Assembly (NCBI RefSeq): GCF_030052815.1
Contig: NC_079496.1
Coordinates: 36,853,593 to 36,917,592 of the forward strand
Direction: 5' to 3'
Origin: Hevea brasiliensis
Taxonomy: Eukaryota > Streptophyta > Magnoliopsida > Malpighiales > Euphorbiaceae
DNA: 64,000 bases
Shown: in pieces, positions 23,678 to 36,036 of the stretch
Position numbering within the stretch: the first letter of the stretch is position 1
Layout: each line of letters starts with the position of its first letter
The notes under the pieces: model-generated
The model's input: only the letters and a program-made list of their open reading frames with translations
Told to the model about the DNA's origin: nothing
The model's database searches: none
Made by a program: the position numbers and the translations under genes

Positions 23678-23704
23678 CTCCAATTGGTCTCATACCAATT
23701 GGAG
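23678..23704. other. LTR palindrome H3, E4
   Basis: CTCCAATTGG and CCAATTGGAG with the 7-nt loop unchanged. Confidence 0.8.
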
Positions 23705-26700
23705 CCACACACTTAAAGTTCTAGGCCTAAAACTCAAACTGCCTTATTGCATTTCTTTCATACACATCAAGGATCACTTTTAACACTTACCAAATTCAAC
23801 ATTCAAGCCAATTCTGATTGTACCATAACCTAAACATAATTCACAACATATTATAGGTCATTTTGGCAGCTTACAATTACATTCAATGTGCATCATTTAG
23901 TACAGAATTTTTTTTCAAACGAAATTTACAACAATTCAATCACCCAACCATAACACTTTTACATGTCCAACTTAACACCATCACACACATACCCAAACTG
24001 CCGTAATGACCAACACAATTTAACATCATTATTCCATAAACCAAACATGAATTCCAGCATTCTTCAAGAGTTAACAAACTGCCACAATGGTACACCTCCA
24101 TAATTGTCTTCAAACTCAAATTTTTCACTTGGTCACCATTCCACATACATGAAGTTAACTTACCAAACTTTGAATCACATTAGCCAAAGTTAATGAAAAA
24201 TTCACTAACTTTAACATACATCAATAACTAACTTACTAAACTTTGATTTACTTTAATCAACACTAATACCCATCAAATGCATGTGAAAATAATTCAAATT
24301 CTTAAGTTGCCATGGCTGCCTAACTAGTGCATAACAACAATTCACCAAAATTTCAAAATCTCTCTATAATCAAATGCCCATAACATCCTTACAAACTTTA
24401 ACAAAGCAAAAATCAAAAACTCAAACTTACCTATGGATGAGGCTTCTTAAATCTTCACTAAACTCCCTTGATTTTGGTATCTACTTCTTCCTTGTGAGGT
24501 GGGGATCAAAATTACTTAAGACAAGTAAGGAAAATTCAACTTGAAAATGGGTGGAGTGTGGCATGCAAATGGGGCGGCCATGGGAGGATTTTGTTGGAGT
24601 TCATTTGAGCAATGGTGATTTTTAAGGTTTAAGATGAAGTGTGAGTGGAGGTAATCTGCCCACTTAATGCATATTTTAAATCCTTAGTGGTCCACTCACC
24701 TAAGAAAATAATTAAATATGATTTAAGTGCTAATTATCCAACTTATACTCCACTTTTGGCTATTTACATTAGGTACCCCTAATTTAATTTTTCATGACAT
24801 TTTTCAAGTGTAATATTATTTATTTTTAATGAACATTTAGGTCAAAAGACAACTCGGGGTATCAAATGACCACAATGCCCCTGTTCGGGTTGCATTCCCG
24901 ATTTTTCGGTAACACCGGGTTTTGTCCGTTTTTCGGTTTCTCACTTTTCTTTATACTAATTATTTAATTTTCATTTAATATTTCTAATGGTATTTGTATT
25001 TCAATAGGTGTCTATTTAAGTCCTAAAATTATTTTCCAGGGTTCCCTGCGGTCCAGGGCTAGTCAACGGTCCACGCCGTGACTTCCCGGTGCGGTCACCC
25101 ATCGCTAGGTTTCTTAGCTCGCTTAACTTGGTTGCATTTCTTTACTATTATTTTTCCTTTGTTTTTCTTGTATTTTCTTTTCTTATATTTCATTATTTTA
25201 TGTCTCCTCACTCATATTGAAGTGTAGTTCTAGGCATCCTAGCTGTCCAGATAACACTGGTCACTGGAACAGTAGAACGCACTACCAAACATAGGGGTGT
25301 TACAAATCACGTTTAAGACACCTAGAAAAACCCTGAACAAAAATTAGTAATGGTTACCAGAAGGTTAAATACAGATCAGAAAAATAGAACACAAAAGGTT
25401 AAGTGAGCCGGGGGTCATAGCAATAGGTGATCGCACCGGGAGGTGACTGCAAGATCAGTCAAAACCCTAATTTCGTATGGGGCATTGCGACACCACAGGC
25501 CTAAGAAAAATTGCGAAGCTAGGGGAAATATGAAAATCACAAAAAAAGGTGCAGAACCAGATCAAATAATTAGGTCAGGATTCCGGAAGAAACACTGAAT
25601 TATTGGCAAACCGAATCAGACCGGCGAGGGGAAAATTGGTCAATTCACCCTTGGAGATGACTCACGACCTAACTGTCCAATAAAATTGGAGAAATGAAAA
25701 TTTTGAAATGTAGAATTAATATTAAAGAACCATGGAAAAGGAAGGGAAAAAGAAAAAGAAATAATTGAATTATGACATCACTCAAATGAGATATGCATGA
25801 TGTAGTAAAAGAATTTTTATTTAATTAATTTTGACTAAGTCAAAAATGAAGATAAAAACAAAAATTGAAAAAAAAAACAAACAAATTCATCTTCTCCTTC
25901 CTTCATGGCCGGCTCATTCCCCTCTCCTCCCTCTCTCTCTAAAAAGCTCCATTGAAGCATGAAAATTAAGCTTCATAAACCCCAAATTTTCCCATAAATT
26001 CTCTAATTTTATTGATTAAACCTTCCTCTTACATTGGAAAAGAAGATTGAAGAAGAAAAGGAAGGAATAAAGTGAAGGATTTGGCGAATTGGAATTCAAA
26101 GAAGAGGTTAGTATTTAAACTTGTAATTTTCTAGTTAAATTCATGTGTATGTAGTTGAAATAACTTAGAAATTATGAAAAATTCAAACAAATCAAGCATC
26201 TTGGACAATATGGGAATTTTGGCCAATATTAGTAGGAATAGGGTTTGAGTGATTTTGATGAATTAAAAAGGGTAATTGAGTTGAATTAAGTGTGTAGAAG
26301 AAGATTATGCACTTTGATTTAACTAATTGAATAATTGGCATAATTAGGGTTCTTGAGCTAATAAGTATTGGGGCAAAAAATTGGAGAAATTGGTCAATTG
26401 ATGCAATTGACCCTAATTGAGGTTAGAAAAGGTCAATTGGGACCAATTGAGATGTGTTGGAGTGACTAGAATTGCCATGCAATTCGGATTGGATAAGGTT
26501 CACCTTTGGGCAGTATGACCTAGATCCCTTTCAGGGACCAAAACTATAATTCTGCCATGCTAATTGGTGTGAGGCCAATTGGATATGTAAGTAGACACAT
26601 AATGCCACAATTTTTGTGCAGAAATCATGCCCAGAAAATGACGTTAAGATAGTGAACAATTAGGTCAAATCTGGGTAGTATGCACTGCCATTGTACCAGA

Positions 26701-27340
26701 CTGACCAAATGAACAATATTTGTTCATTTGGCCATAACTTGGTGCAGGAAGGTCCAAATGACCTGAATTTTATATTGATGGAAAGCTTATACATAGCACT
26801 ACAACTTTTATGAAGAACACAAACTCAAATTCTGACCATAACCCATCCAAAGAGTGAGCTGCAGTCAGCACACCAAAACTACCAGAACCAAGAAAGTGCC
26901 CAGAATTCTGGGTTTGAACTAATCTAGCCAGCCTTAGAAAAATAGGCATATCTTGGGCTACAAAACTCTAAATGGAGTGATTAAAAAAGGGAATTGAAGC
27001 TAAGATAACAAGGAACAACTTTGATGTAGGACACTTGGCCAAATTCTCACAGTAACCAGACCAATGGAACAATAGAAAATAGGAGACCAAAACTGAAAAA
27101 TTACAATTTCTCTTAGGAGACTTGGAAATTGAATTGGCAATCAATGCCAACAAAATTGACACCTAAAATATGATATATGAGTGCAATTAGAATTAATAAA
27201 CCTATTTAGTAGGAAAAAGTCAACATTTTAACTTGAATAATATAATGAATAGTGGCCCAAAATGCAAAATTCAAAGGATGCCATTTTAAGCAAATTTAAG
27301 GCTACAATTAAGTAGGCATAAAATGAATTAATGGATTAAT

Positions 27341-27348
27341 TATAAAAT
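27341..27348 (+). promoter_or_regulatory. Candidate TATA box in E1 LTR
   Basis: TATAAAAT lies 14 nt before stem-loop H2, placing a plausible transcription start within or just after the hairpin. Position-based inference only. Confidence 0.4.
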
Positions 27349-27354
27349 ATGGTA

Positions 27355-27382
27355 CTGAAACACTGTAACTTGTGTGTTTCAG
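27355..27382 (+). other. LTR stem-loop H2, E1
   Basis: CTGAAACAC and GTGTTTCAG, a perfect 9-bp stem with a 10-nt loop. Confidence 0.65.
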
Positions 27383-28615
27383 TTAAAAAAGAGACTGAAA
27401 AGGGATATTTGAGGAAAAACCGAAAATTAGAGTAAACTAGTTGACAAAGAGGTTTGTGCACAACTAGTTTTTAATTTATTTTGTTCTAAATATTCATATG
27501 ATTAAATGACGTTATTTTCCTTATATATTATGTTTATCAAGTATTGGATTTATTTCACTGATTATTCAAATTGTTATAGTGTGCATGAATTTAGCTTTGT
27601 GAAATGGTCTTTCAACAATTATTGAGCATTGTTGTGGATTGAATAAATTAGTTTTGAAAAAATTGTGATAATATATGTCTTGAATTGTGATGAGCATAAA
27701 AATTATTAGATATTGGAATTGATACTGAATTAAATTGTGTTGTGATTTATGCTCACAAAAAGGACAAAGAGATTCATGATATTGTTTTATATCTCACTAT
27801 AGATGCTTGAATAGGTTATCGCCTATCTCTCTCATCTGTTGAGGAGACAATGGAGTTAGCTTTGTTTTGATTACCATGGTACGTGCACATGCTTAGATTC
27901 TCCTCTTATTAGAGGTTAGATCTAAGTTTTTCATTAGCCCTTTCGAAAGTTACATTATTGTGGTGTGTAATGTGCATGATGGTTCGACCTCCCCGACCAT
28001 AGGGAGTTAGAATCACGATTCAACCTCCCTGACCACAGGGAGTTAGAATTGAAGGAGCGGGAAGCGTGAAAAACACAAGTTTATACCACTGAATTCAAAA
28101 ATTTTCACCTAGGGTCACATGCATCATGCAAGATTTATTTTTATCTATTTGATTTCAATGATAAACAACATATTAAAACTCTTTTAATATGTTTATGGAT
28201 CTGTATTTCCCTTTAAGATTTTAAAATTAATTAGATTAATTTTAGAACCCTAGATTAAATAAAGAATAAACACACTAACCTCTTGATGCACTGCAGTGTA
28301 TTTGCGCCTTTAAGATTCATCTTCAGGACACTAAATGTTGTCCCTCTAGCTTGTCCACACCAAGAACACCTATGGCAGCCCTTGAATAGCTTCTAAAGCT
28401 TTTTCTATTATTTAGAAAATCAAGTTCTACCTTTTAAGAGATTAAAGATGTAAATAGGACACTAGAAACAATTTCTAGTATTTTTAATTCAAGAGATTGT
28501 TTGCTAATCTCTTGGAATGAATGAGAGATGAAGAAGAAAAGAAGGGAGAGGTAGCCAACGGGTGGCGGCACCTTTGGGAGCAACACCTTGTATGTTTTAT
28601 TTTTCATAACAACAC

Positions 28616-28622
28616 TTATATA
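28616..28622 (-). promoter_or_regulatory. TATA box of E5 3' LTR
   Basis: TATATAA on the element strand in the context 'agctatataagtg'. The 5' LTR has the same at 54528-54534; E7 has TATTTAAG instead. Confidence 0.55.
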
Positions 28623-28801
28623 GCTAGGTTACCACTTAAACCCTTGCCACATGTCACCCTTTGATTGGTTCTAGGTTTAATTGACCCAATCACGTTGTGT
28701 CAAGTGTCAAACCTATATTTAATCTTAATATTAATCATCTTACATGATTAAAAGCATATGGCAAGCTTATGTGTAATCCCATATGTCACCATCTCATGGT
28801 G

Positions 28802-28810
28802 CCACGTGTC
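28802..28810. promoter_or_regulatory. G-box in copia LTR
   Basis: CCACGTGTC contains the CACGTG core bound by plant bZIP and bHLH factors. It is kept in both E7 LTRs but lost in the E5 5' LTR (near 54716, 'ccaaatgtc'). Confidence 0.4.
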
Positions 28811-30156
28811 ACACTGTGAAATGACCAAAATGCCCCTGTATCTTAATTTTGAGTTCTTAACTCAAAATAATTATTTCTCTTCTTCTAATCAATTTATATC
28901 AAATATAAATTAATTAATTAATCTCTATTAATTAATTTCTCATTAATTAAATTCATATTTAAATACTTTAAATATAAATTTAACTTATACTTTACATCTA
29001 ATAATCTAGATTTGGTTTCAAGTCATGGTAGGGACTTTGCAATCTAATTGCAAACCAAACCTATTTAATTAATCAATTAAACTCTTTAATTAATTAATTA
29101 AATCATATTTAATTAGGTGATAACTTGTGTATGTGTGTGACTTACTAGGCTCATCACTAATTGGCAATGAGATATGATATTAACTCTTAATATCATCAGA
29201 ACTCTTTCTTACCATAAATGATTTCTCTAAATTATTTTATGCACCTCATAGACTATGGTTAACACCTAGCATAGCATGTCATGGCCACCCAATTAGTAAT
29301 AAGGTTTACCTTAAATAAACCTATAATCATATGTTACCATGCACTAGAATCTCTCTGTTACAAAATCCCAACTCAAGCTGGAGTCATGGTTTATGTCAAA
29401 CTCCATTTGCTATGAATATTATGTTCTCTTTTAATTCCAGTGCTTGATTAAAAAGATTTTCTCATCATAAACTCTTTTGTGATTAAACCTATTTGTCCTG
29501 GCCAGGAACTTGAAAATCAAGAATAATTAAATGAACATAGAATTTTATCCCTATTTACTTAGTGGAATAGATTCCATCTTGATCAACACCTACCTCCATA
29601 TATAACTAGTAGGAGCCAACACATGCCCATATACCCATACACAGTACAAGTATGAAAGCAGTATCAAACTCAAACTGCCTATATACAAGATAACTGTGCT
29701 ATCTCAGGTCTAAAGATTATATGCACTGATATGATTTATGACAAAACATTGATAAGAGTAAACTCCATGTGCTTGTCACAAGTGTCACTGGTTCGGCCTA
29801 CTTATCATTTATAAGTGCCTATCATGTTTGCCATATGGCATGAGACTCACCATTCCATCTTATTTATATCTCATATAAATAACTTGGGAACAAACATGAA
29901 TACAATCTTTCTGGATAAGTCATGTCCTTATTATGAAGTATCCTCGATTGTGAACCTATTTATGATACTTTGTACTAGAAATACTGTCACTCGTATTCTT
30001 AACAACTTAAGAATAGAATTTATAATAAAATATCAATGGACCTTTTCTATTACACATAAATATCTTATGTAAATGGAAAAGTGGAAATGCCTTTTATTAA
30101 TAAAAAAATTTACAAGATATATACTAAATGATATGCTCTAGGGCATACTACTAACA

Positions 30157-30172
30157 ATCTCCCACTAGCACT
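30157..30172 (-). promoter_or_regulatory. Polypurine tract of E5
   Basis: On the minus strand 'gctagtgggagat' directly before the 3' LTR; identical in E7 at 46657-46672. Confidence 0.8.
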
Positions 30173-31942
30173 AGAGCCATTCATTACAATATCTTAGACC
30201 CATCTTCTCAAGATGTTGGTCTAGCTGAGTCTGTGACATAGGCTTAGTGAATGGATCAACTGGATTTTCAGCTGATGCTATTTTCTGCACGGTTACATCG
30301 CCTCATCCAACTATTTCTCTGATAATGTGGTAGCGCCTTTCTATGTGTTTGGATTTCTGGTGAGACCTGGGTTCCTTAGCCTATATGACTGCTCCATTGT
30401 TGTCATAATGTAGTGGAACTGCTGACTCAATGGAAGGAACTACTGTAAGTTTTGTCATGAACTTCTTTATCCAAACAGCTTCCTTTGCAGCATCTGATGT
30501 AACAATATACTCAGCCTCGGTGGTGAAATCTGTAGTCGTGCTCTGTTTGGAACTCTTCCAACTGACTACGCCTCCACTACAAATGAGCACAAATCCAGAG
30601 GTAGACTTTCTATCATTGATATCTGATTGGAATTCAGAATCAGTATAACCATGCAATTGCAAGTCTCCACCTCCATAGATCAAGAATAAATCCTTAGTTT
30701 TTCTCAAGTACTTAAGGATATTCTTGACAGTTATCCAGTGTTCCAAACCTGGATTGGATTAATACCTGCTAGTCAAACTAACAACATATGCGATATCCGG
30801 TCTAGTACACAACATTGCATACATTAAACTTTCAATAGCCGAAGCATATGGAATCCTAGCCATCTTATCCCTTTCTTCAAGTGTCTTTGGAGACATCTCT
30901 TTAGAAAGGTGGATACCATGTCTCACTGGTAACAATCCTCTCTTGAAATCAAGTATGTTAAACCTCTTTAACACCTTTTCCAAGTATAGACTTTGGGATA
31001 AACCAATCATTCTTTTCGCTTTATCTCTATAGATGTGAATCCCAAGAATATAGGTTGCCTCCCCTAAGTCTTTCATGGAGAATGTATTTGACAACCATAC
31101 CTTTACAGTTGTCAACATACCTGTGTCATTACCCATCAATAGTATACCATCCACATGTAAGACAATGATTTAATGGCTTCATCAAAATGGATGTTCCAAC
31201 TCCTTGAAGCTTGCTTCAACCCATAAATGGATCGCTTTAGCTTGCATACCTTGGAACCATCTTGTGATTCAAAACCCCTAGGTTGTTCCACGAAAATGTT
31301 CTCTTCCATGTATCCATTGAGAAAAGCAATTTTGACATCTATCTGCCAAATCTCATAATCATAGTATGCAGCTATTGCTAATAGAATCCTAATTGATTTA
31401 AGCATGGCAACAGGTGAGAAAGTCTCCTCATAGTCGATTTCTTGCCTTTGGTGAAACCCTTTCGCTACTAGCCTTGTTTTATAGGTCTCTACCTTTCCAT
31501 CAGAACCAATTTTCTTCTTGAAAACCCATTTGTTCCCTATAGGTACAATACCTTCAGGTGGGTCAACAAGATCCCAAACTTGATTCTTACACATGGAATC
31601 AATATCGGATTTCATAGCATCAATCCATTTTGAAGAGTCTATATCTGATATAGCTTCTTCATAGGTAAGTGGATCATCTCCATGATCTACTTCTTCATGA
31701 GTAGACAACTGTTGTTCTTCTTCATGAAGGAAACTATATCTCGCTGGTGGGTGAGATACCCTGGTTATTCTATGAGGAACAGCTGCAGATGTTTCATCAA
31801 CGGGTGTAGGTTGACTAGATGGATATTTATGCATCTGATCTGTTTGTTGGCCAGAATTCTCTAATTCCAACTCTATTTGCCTTCCTTTGCCTCCTTTTTG
31901 AACAAACTGTTGCTCAAGAAATGTGACATCTCTACTTATCAC
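30173..31942 (-). pseudogene. pol: Copia RT and RNase H of E5
   Basis: Read downward from 31942. The RT N-terminal part is open to about 31136 (WIDAMKSDIDSMCKNQVW, GNKWVFKKKIGSDGKVETYK, FLNGYMEENIFVEQPRGFES, KRSIYGLKQASRSWN). About 75 bases present in E7 are then missing, and the catalytic YVDD has become YVDG in a shifted frame at about 31154. The connection region (WLSNTFSMKDLGEATYILG) continues to 30759 and RNase H from 30746 to 30381 (YTDSEFQSDINDRKSTSGF, TEAEYIVTSDAAKEAVWIKK). Remnants continue to about 30200. Loss of the second Asp of YVDD alone would abolish polymerase activity. Confidence 0.95.
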
Positions 31943-32745
31943 AACCTTTTATGAAGTAGGCAAATAAAAATAATATCCAAAACTATCTTTTAGATATCCA
32001 ACAAATTGACCTTTTTCTGATCTGATTTCCAATTTATCAGTGTTCAGCTTTTTTATATAAGCTAGAAAACCCCAAATCTTAACATGCTTAAGACTTGGTT
32101 TTCTTCCATGCCATATCTCATAAGGTGTGGAAGAAACTGATTTTGATGGAATCCTATTCAGAATATACAAAGTTGATTCTAATGCAAATCCCTAAAAGGA
32201 GATTGGCATATTAGTATAACTCATCATACTACGTACCATATCCAATAGGGTACGATTTCTCCTCAGCTGGGAAACAATGCCGTGCTCTCTCAAGTATTCA
32301 TGAAATTCAGTACTCAAATATTCACCTCCATGATCTGATCGAAGAGCTTTAATACTATTTTCTATTTGATTTTCTATTTCAGATTTAAGTTCTTTGAACT
32401 TTTCAAAGGATTCATGTTTGTATTTCATCAAATACAAATACCCAAACCTTGATTTATCATCAGTAAAGGTAATAAAATAATGAAAACCGCCTTTAGCCAT
32501 TTCCTTAAATGGACCACATACATCACTATGTATTAGCTCTAAAATATTTTCAGCTCTTAGCCCTTGTCCAACAAAGGGTGATCTAGTCATTTTGCCCTGA
32601 AGGTAAGATTCATAAGTTGGAGTAGGCTCAGAGCCCAATGAGGATAGAATCCCCATTTTCTCCAATTTTCCAATGCTATCTTTTGCAACATGACATAACC
32701 TTAAGTGCCAAATATATTTTGAACTTGAGTTGGTTTTCATCATGG
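31943..32745 (-). pseudogene. int: Copia GAG-pre-integrase and integrase of E5
   Basis: From about 32745: the zinc-binding pre-integrase segment (WHLRLCHVAKDSIGKLEKMG), then an integrase core with the first Asp (ELIHSDVCGPF), second Asp (FTDDKSRFGYLYLM) and Glu region (LRSDHGGEYLSTEF). About 14 codons found in related elements after GIVSQ (the PGTPQLNGVSE region) are missing here. The C-terminal part (RIPSKSVSSTPYEIWHGRKP, FVGYLKDSFGYYFY) is in a new frame at 32170-31949. The expected aspartic protease between the knuckle and pre-integrase is absent; E7 has the same junction. Confidence 0.93.
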
Positions 32746-33589
32746 CATTGCATTCTTTTAGATTGCTATACTCTGGGCAGTTCCTTTTCCAGTGCCCATC
32801 CTTCTGGCAGTGGAAACACTTTCCTTTGCCTCCATCAGCTTTAGTCTTCTCTTTCTGTTTAGCTATTTTCTTAGAAGGACCAGGAATCTGAGATTTCTTT
32901 TTCTTATTGCCCTTCTTCTTGTTGGACTTTCTAGTAGAAGAAGATGCAATCAAAGCAACCTCTTTTCCTTTATTGCCCAGCATATTCTTTTGGGCAATAA
33001 CCAGCATGTTGAGTAAACCAGCTAAGGTGCATTCCTGTTTAGTCATATGGAAATTTGTCACAAAATTCCCAAAAGACTCAGGAAGAGACTGAAGGATCAA
33101 ATCCGTCTGTAGTTGGAAATCCATGTTGAAATCAAGATGTTCCAACTACTCAATTAGCTAAATCATCCTATGGACATGATCCCTAACATTTTACCCCTCA
33201 GACATCCTTATGCGGAACAACTGCTTAGATATCTCATACATAACATTCCTACTGTGTTCACCATACAACTCTTGTAGGTGAAGGAGGATCTCACTCGCAC
33301 TCCGTATGTTCTCATGCTGCTTCTATAACTCATTGCTCATGGAAGCAAGCATGTAACACTTAGCTCTCATATCATGCTCCTTCCACTTATCCAAAGTTTC
33401 ATGTTCCTCTTGAGTGGCCTTTAGAGGTAAGGGACCAGGAACATTTGAATCTAGAACATATCCTATATGTTAAAGGTTCAGGAAAAGTTTCAAATTTCTT
33501 AGCCAATTAGAGAGATTAGGTCCTGTCATTCTATTGCGATCAAATATGCTTGCAAGGATATTGGATGGTGGTGGTTGTTCTGTGCTCAT
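32746..33589 (-). pseudogene. gag: Copia gag of E5
   Basis: Start ATG at 33589-33587 (MSTEQPPPSNILASI, the same start as E7). The first part, to about 33146, is broken by stops. From 33145 a frame carries the late capsid region (LIASSSTRKSNKKKGNKKKK), a basic stretch and a complete CCHC knuckle, CFHCQKDGHWKRNC (32777-32818). Right after CPEYSNLKECNAMMK the sequence enters the pre-integrase region with no protease. Frame shared with integrase in one 317-codon stretch. Confidence 0.93.
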
Positions 33590-33687
33590 TATTATCAGAA
33601 AATTAACTGCATAAAATAACTAGACTAATTAGTAAATGTATCAAGTAATTAACCAAAATAATTATGGTCTTTTAATCAAATTGGTCC
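33590..33687 (-). other. Copia leader of E5, gag-proximal end
   Basis: Untranslated leader just upstream of the gag start, interrupted by E6; GGTCC (33683-33687) is duplicated at 52266-52270. Confidence 0.85.
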
Positions 33688-35215
33688 TGTAACACTCCTA
33701 TGTTGATGAAATGCGTTATTTGTTTGGTGACGATTATGCATGGGACAGCTAGGATGACTAGAACTACACTTAAATATTGGTGAGGAGACATAAAATAATG
33801 AAATACAAGAAAATAAAATACAAGAAAAATAAAGAAAAAATAATAGCAATGAAATGTAACCAAGTTAAACGAGCCGAGAACCCTAGCGATGGGTGACCGC
33901 ACCGGAAAGTTGTGGTGTGGACCGTTAACTAGCCCTAGACTGCGAGAAACCCTGAAAAATATTTTTAAGACATAATTAAAGACTTATTGAGGCATAAATA
34001 TCATTAGAAATATCAAAGAAAAATTAATTAATTAGTACAAAGAAAAATGAGAAATCGAGAAAATGACAAAACTCGGTGTTACCCAAAAATCGAGAATGTA
34101 ACCCGAACAGGGGTATTGTGGTCATTTGACACCCCGAGTTGACTTTTGACTTAAATATCCATTAAAAATAAATGATATTACACTTGGAAATTGTCAAGAA
34201 AAATTAAAATAGTGGTACATAATATAAAAAGCAAAAGTTAGAAGGAAAATGTGAGAAATTCACAATTTGAGAATAAGCAAACATTAAAATGTTAATAGTG
34301 CTCCACTAACTCCACCTAAGTGGACCATTAAGCAGAATTGTGGCTGAAATTAACTTCATCTTCAACCTTGCACAGCCAGCCGAAACATCTTAGGAGAGAA
34401 ACCTCCATGGCCGTTGGATGAGAGCTCCATGCAAGCTTCACTCATCCATCTTCAAGCCATGATCCTTACATTTTCCTTCACTAAAGTTGTTCTACACAAC
34501 TTGAGCAGTAGATAGGCAGTAAGAAAATTAAGTTTTGGTGAGGTTTTGAAGAATTTCAAAAGTGGTAAGTATGTATTTTTAATTCTTGTTTCATTAAACT
34601 TTGAATGGGTGTTGTGGGTAGTTGATTTGTGGAGGGATTTTTGAAGTTTGATGAGTTAATGGAGAGGTACATTTTGGCAGCCATGGAACTAAAATAAGAA
34701 CAGTTTATACTTGCATGTAAATAGTGGTTTGAATGATGATTTAAATGTTTGATTGTACTGTACTTGAATTCCATGTGTAAGGTATGATTTGGAAGCTTAA
34801 AAAGTGAAAATGGCATTTGATGGATATGTGTAAACTTGTGGCAGCCTTATGAAGAAGATCAAAATGTGTTGTTTCATGGTTTGATTTATGGAATTATATT
34901 TTTGAATTAGGTTATTATGGATGGCAGGATGTATGTGTGCATTAAGGTTTGAATTTGGACATGTAAATGAGGTGCATTCATGTGTTCAATTGTTGTAATT
35001 AGACTTGGAAAATTCTGGATTATAGTGTGAACATTGAGAATGGTTATAAGCTACCAAAATGACCAAAAATGAGTTGCTAAATGTGTTAATGTTATGGTAC
35101 AAACTAGAATTGGCATGGAAGAGTGACTTGGTAAGCATAGGATGTGTAATTGGTAAAGGATGAACAATGTACAATAAGGCAGTGTATGTTTTGGCTTAGA
35201 ACCTTAAGTGTGTGG

Positions 35216-35242
35216 CTCCAATTGGTATGAGACCAATTGGAG
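35216..35242. other. LTR palindrome H3, E6 5' LTR
   Basis: Perfect 10-bp arms; the mate in the 3' LTR (50243-50269) has one change in the right arm. Confidence 0.8.
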
Positions 35243-36005
35243 GTTAAACTAGGCACAAAAATTGCCAACTTTCATGAAGGAAGCTTACCAAAATTCTGCC
35301 TAGAAGGTGACTTGAAAAATGACCAAATTCGGATTAGTGCTTTGAAAGCCTGAAAATTGACCATTTGGGCAGCAGTTAGTTTTTTGGCCATAACTCACTC
35401 AAAACAGGTCCAATTGACCTGAAAGTTTTACCATAAATAGTTTAGACATATATCTACAATTCTTATGAAGACACCAAAGCCCAGAAATGGCCAGAACCAA
35501 GCCAAATAGCTTGCACAAGTTCAGGTCCAAAAACTAGCCGAACCAAAAGTGACCTAAAAATGACCTAAAGTAACCATTTTGGTACATTCTGTCTAGCATT
35601 GGTAGATTGACCATAACATGGTCTACACAACTCATAATGACCTGAAATTTCGCCCTGCGTGCAATAAGACATAGACCTACAAGTTTGTAGTTTGGACTGA
35701 AACCCGAAAACAGAGGGAACTAGGTCGTCCGACTAGGTTAAATTAGTATACCGAAATTTGGCAAATTGCAATAAAATGCAACATACTTGGAAATGAATTT
35801 AGTAACATGTACCAATACTAAAAGGCTACAAATGTGACATATTGGTAACATTAAAATCTAATTCACCTAGAGTGCATCGAGGGTCAACATTTTAGGTTGA
35901 TTAAGGAAAATAATAGAATTTAATAAATTAATTATTGAACCTTATTATTAGAGACAGTTTAAATGAGTACTGAAACAATTCAAATTGTGTGTTTCAATTA
36001 GCAAA

Positions 36006-36036
36006 GACTCAGGGAAGGAGAAGGAAACACTGAGTC
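36006..36036 (+). other. GACTCAG/CTGAGTC stem-loop, E6 5' LTR
   Basis: 7-bp stem as in E3 and E4; destroyed by a small deletion in the 3' LTR near 51050. Confidence 0.6.

Larger units (their letters stand above)
21531..25304 (-). mobile_element. E4: solo gypsy LTR, 3774 bp
   Basis: A single E3-family LTR from 'tgtcacaccctac' to 'ggggtgttaca' with no interior, bounded by AATCA at 21526-21530 and 25305-25309. Solo LTRs result from recombination between the two LTRs of a full element. It keeps H1 (partner changed to GCTGTCAC), the GACTCAG stem-loop and H3. It differs from E3 by lacking the 81-bp and 47-bp arrays and by other sequence around 22200-22780 and 24150-24330. No gene seen; the frame at 23940-24146 is incidental. 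Confidence 0.95.
25305..28049 (+). repeat. E1 3' LTR, segment 2
   Basis: LTR interior continuing after E4, ending at copia E5. It holds a TATAAAAT box candidate (27341-27348) just upstream of H2 (27355-27382), 'gccataacttggtgcagg' like modules near 26730-26750, and a degraded H3 near 26560-26585. It has a local duplication of 'gggagttagaat' (about 28007 and 28038). No gene seen. Confidence 0.88.
28050..30156 (-). repeat. E5 3' LTR (2107 bp)
   Basis: On the plus strand begins 'tgaaggagcggg' and ends 'actactaaca'. It contains a TATATAA box (28616-28622) and a G-box (28802-28810). An antisense open frame of about 82 codons from ATG (29824-30072) is also open in the other three copia LTRs. No host gene seen. 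Confidence 0.94.

Noticed and set aside
30430..33092. Several plus-strand frames over the E5 copia pol and gag
   Set aside because: Antisense shadows of the copia coding region, without recognisable domains.
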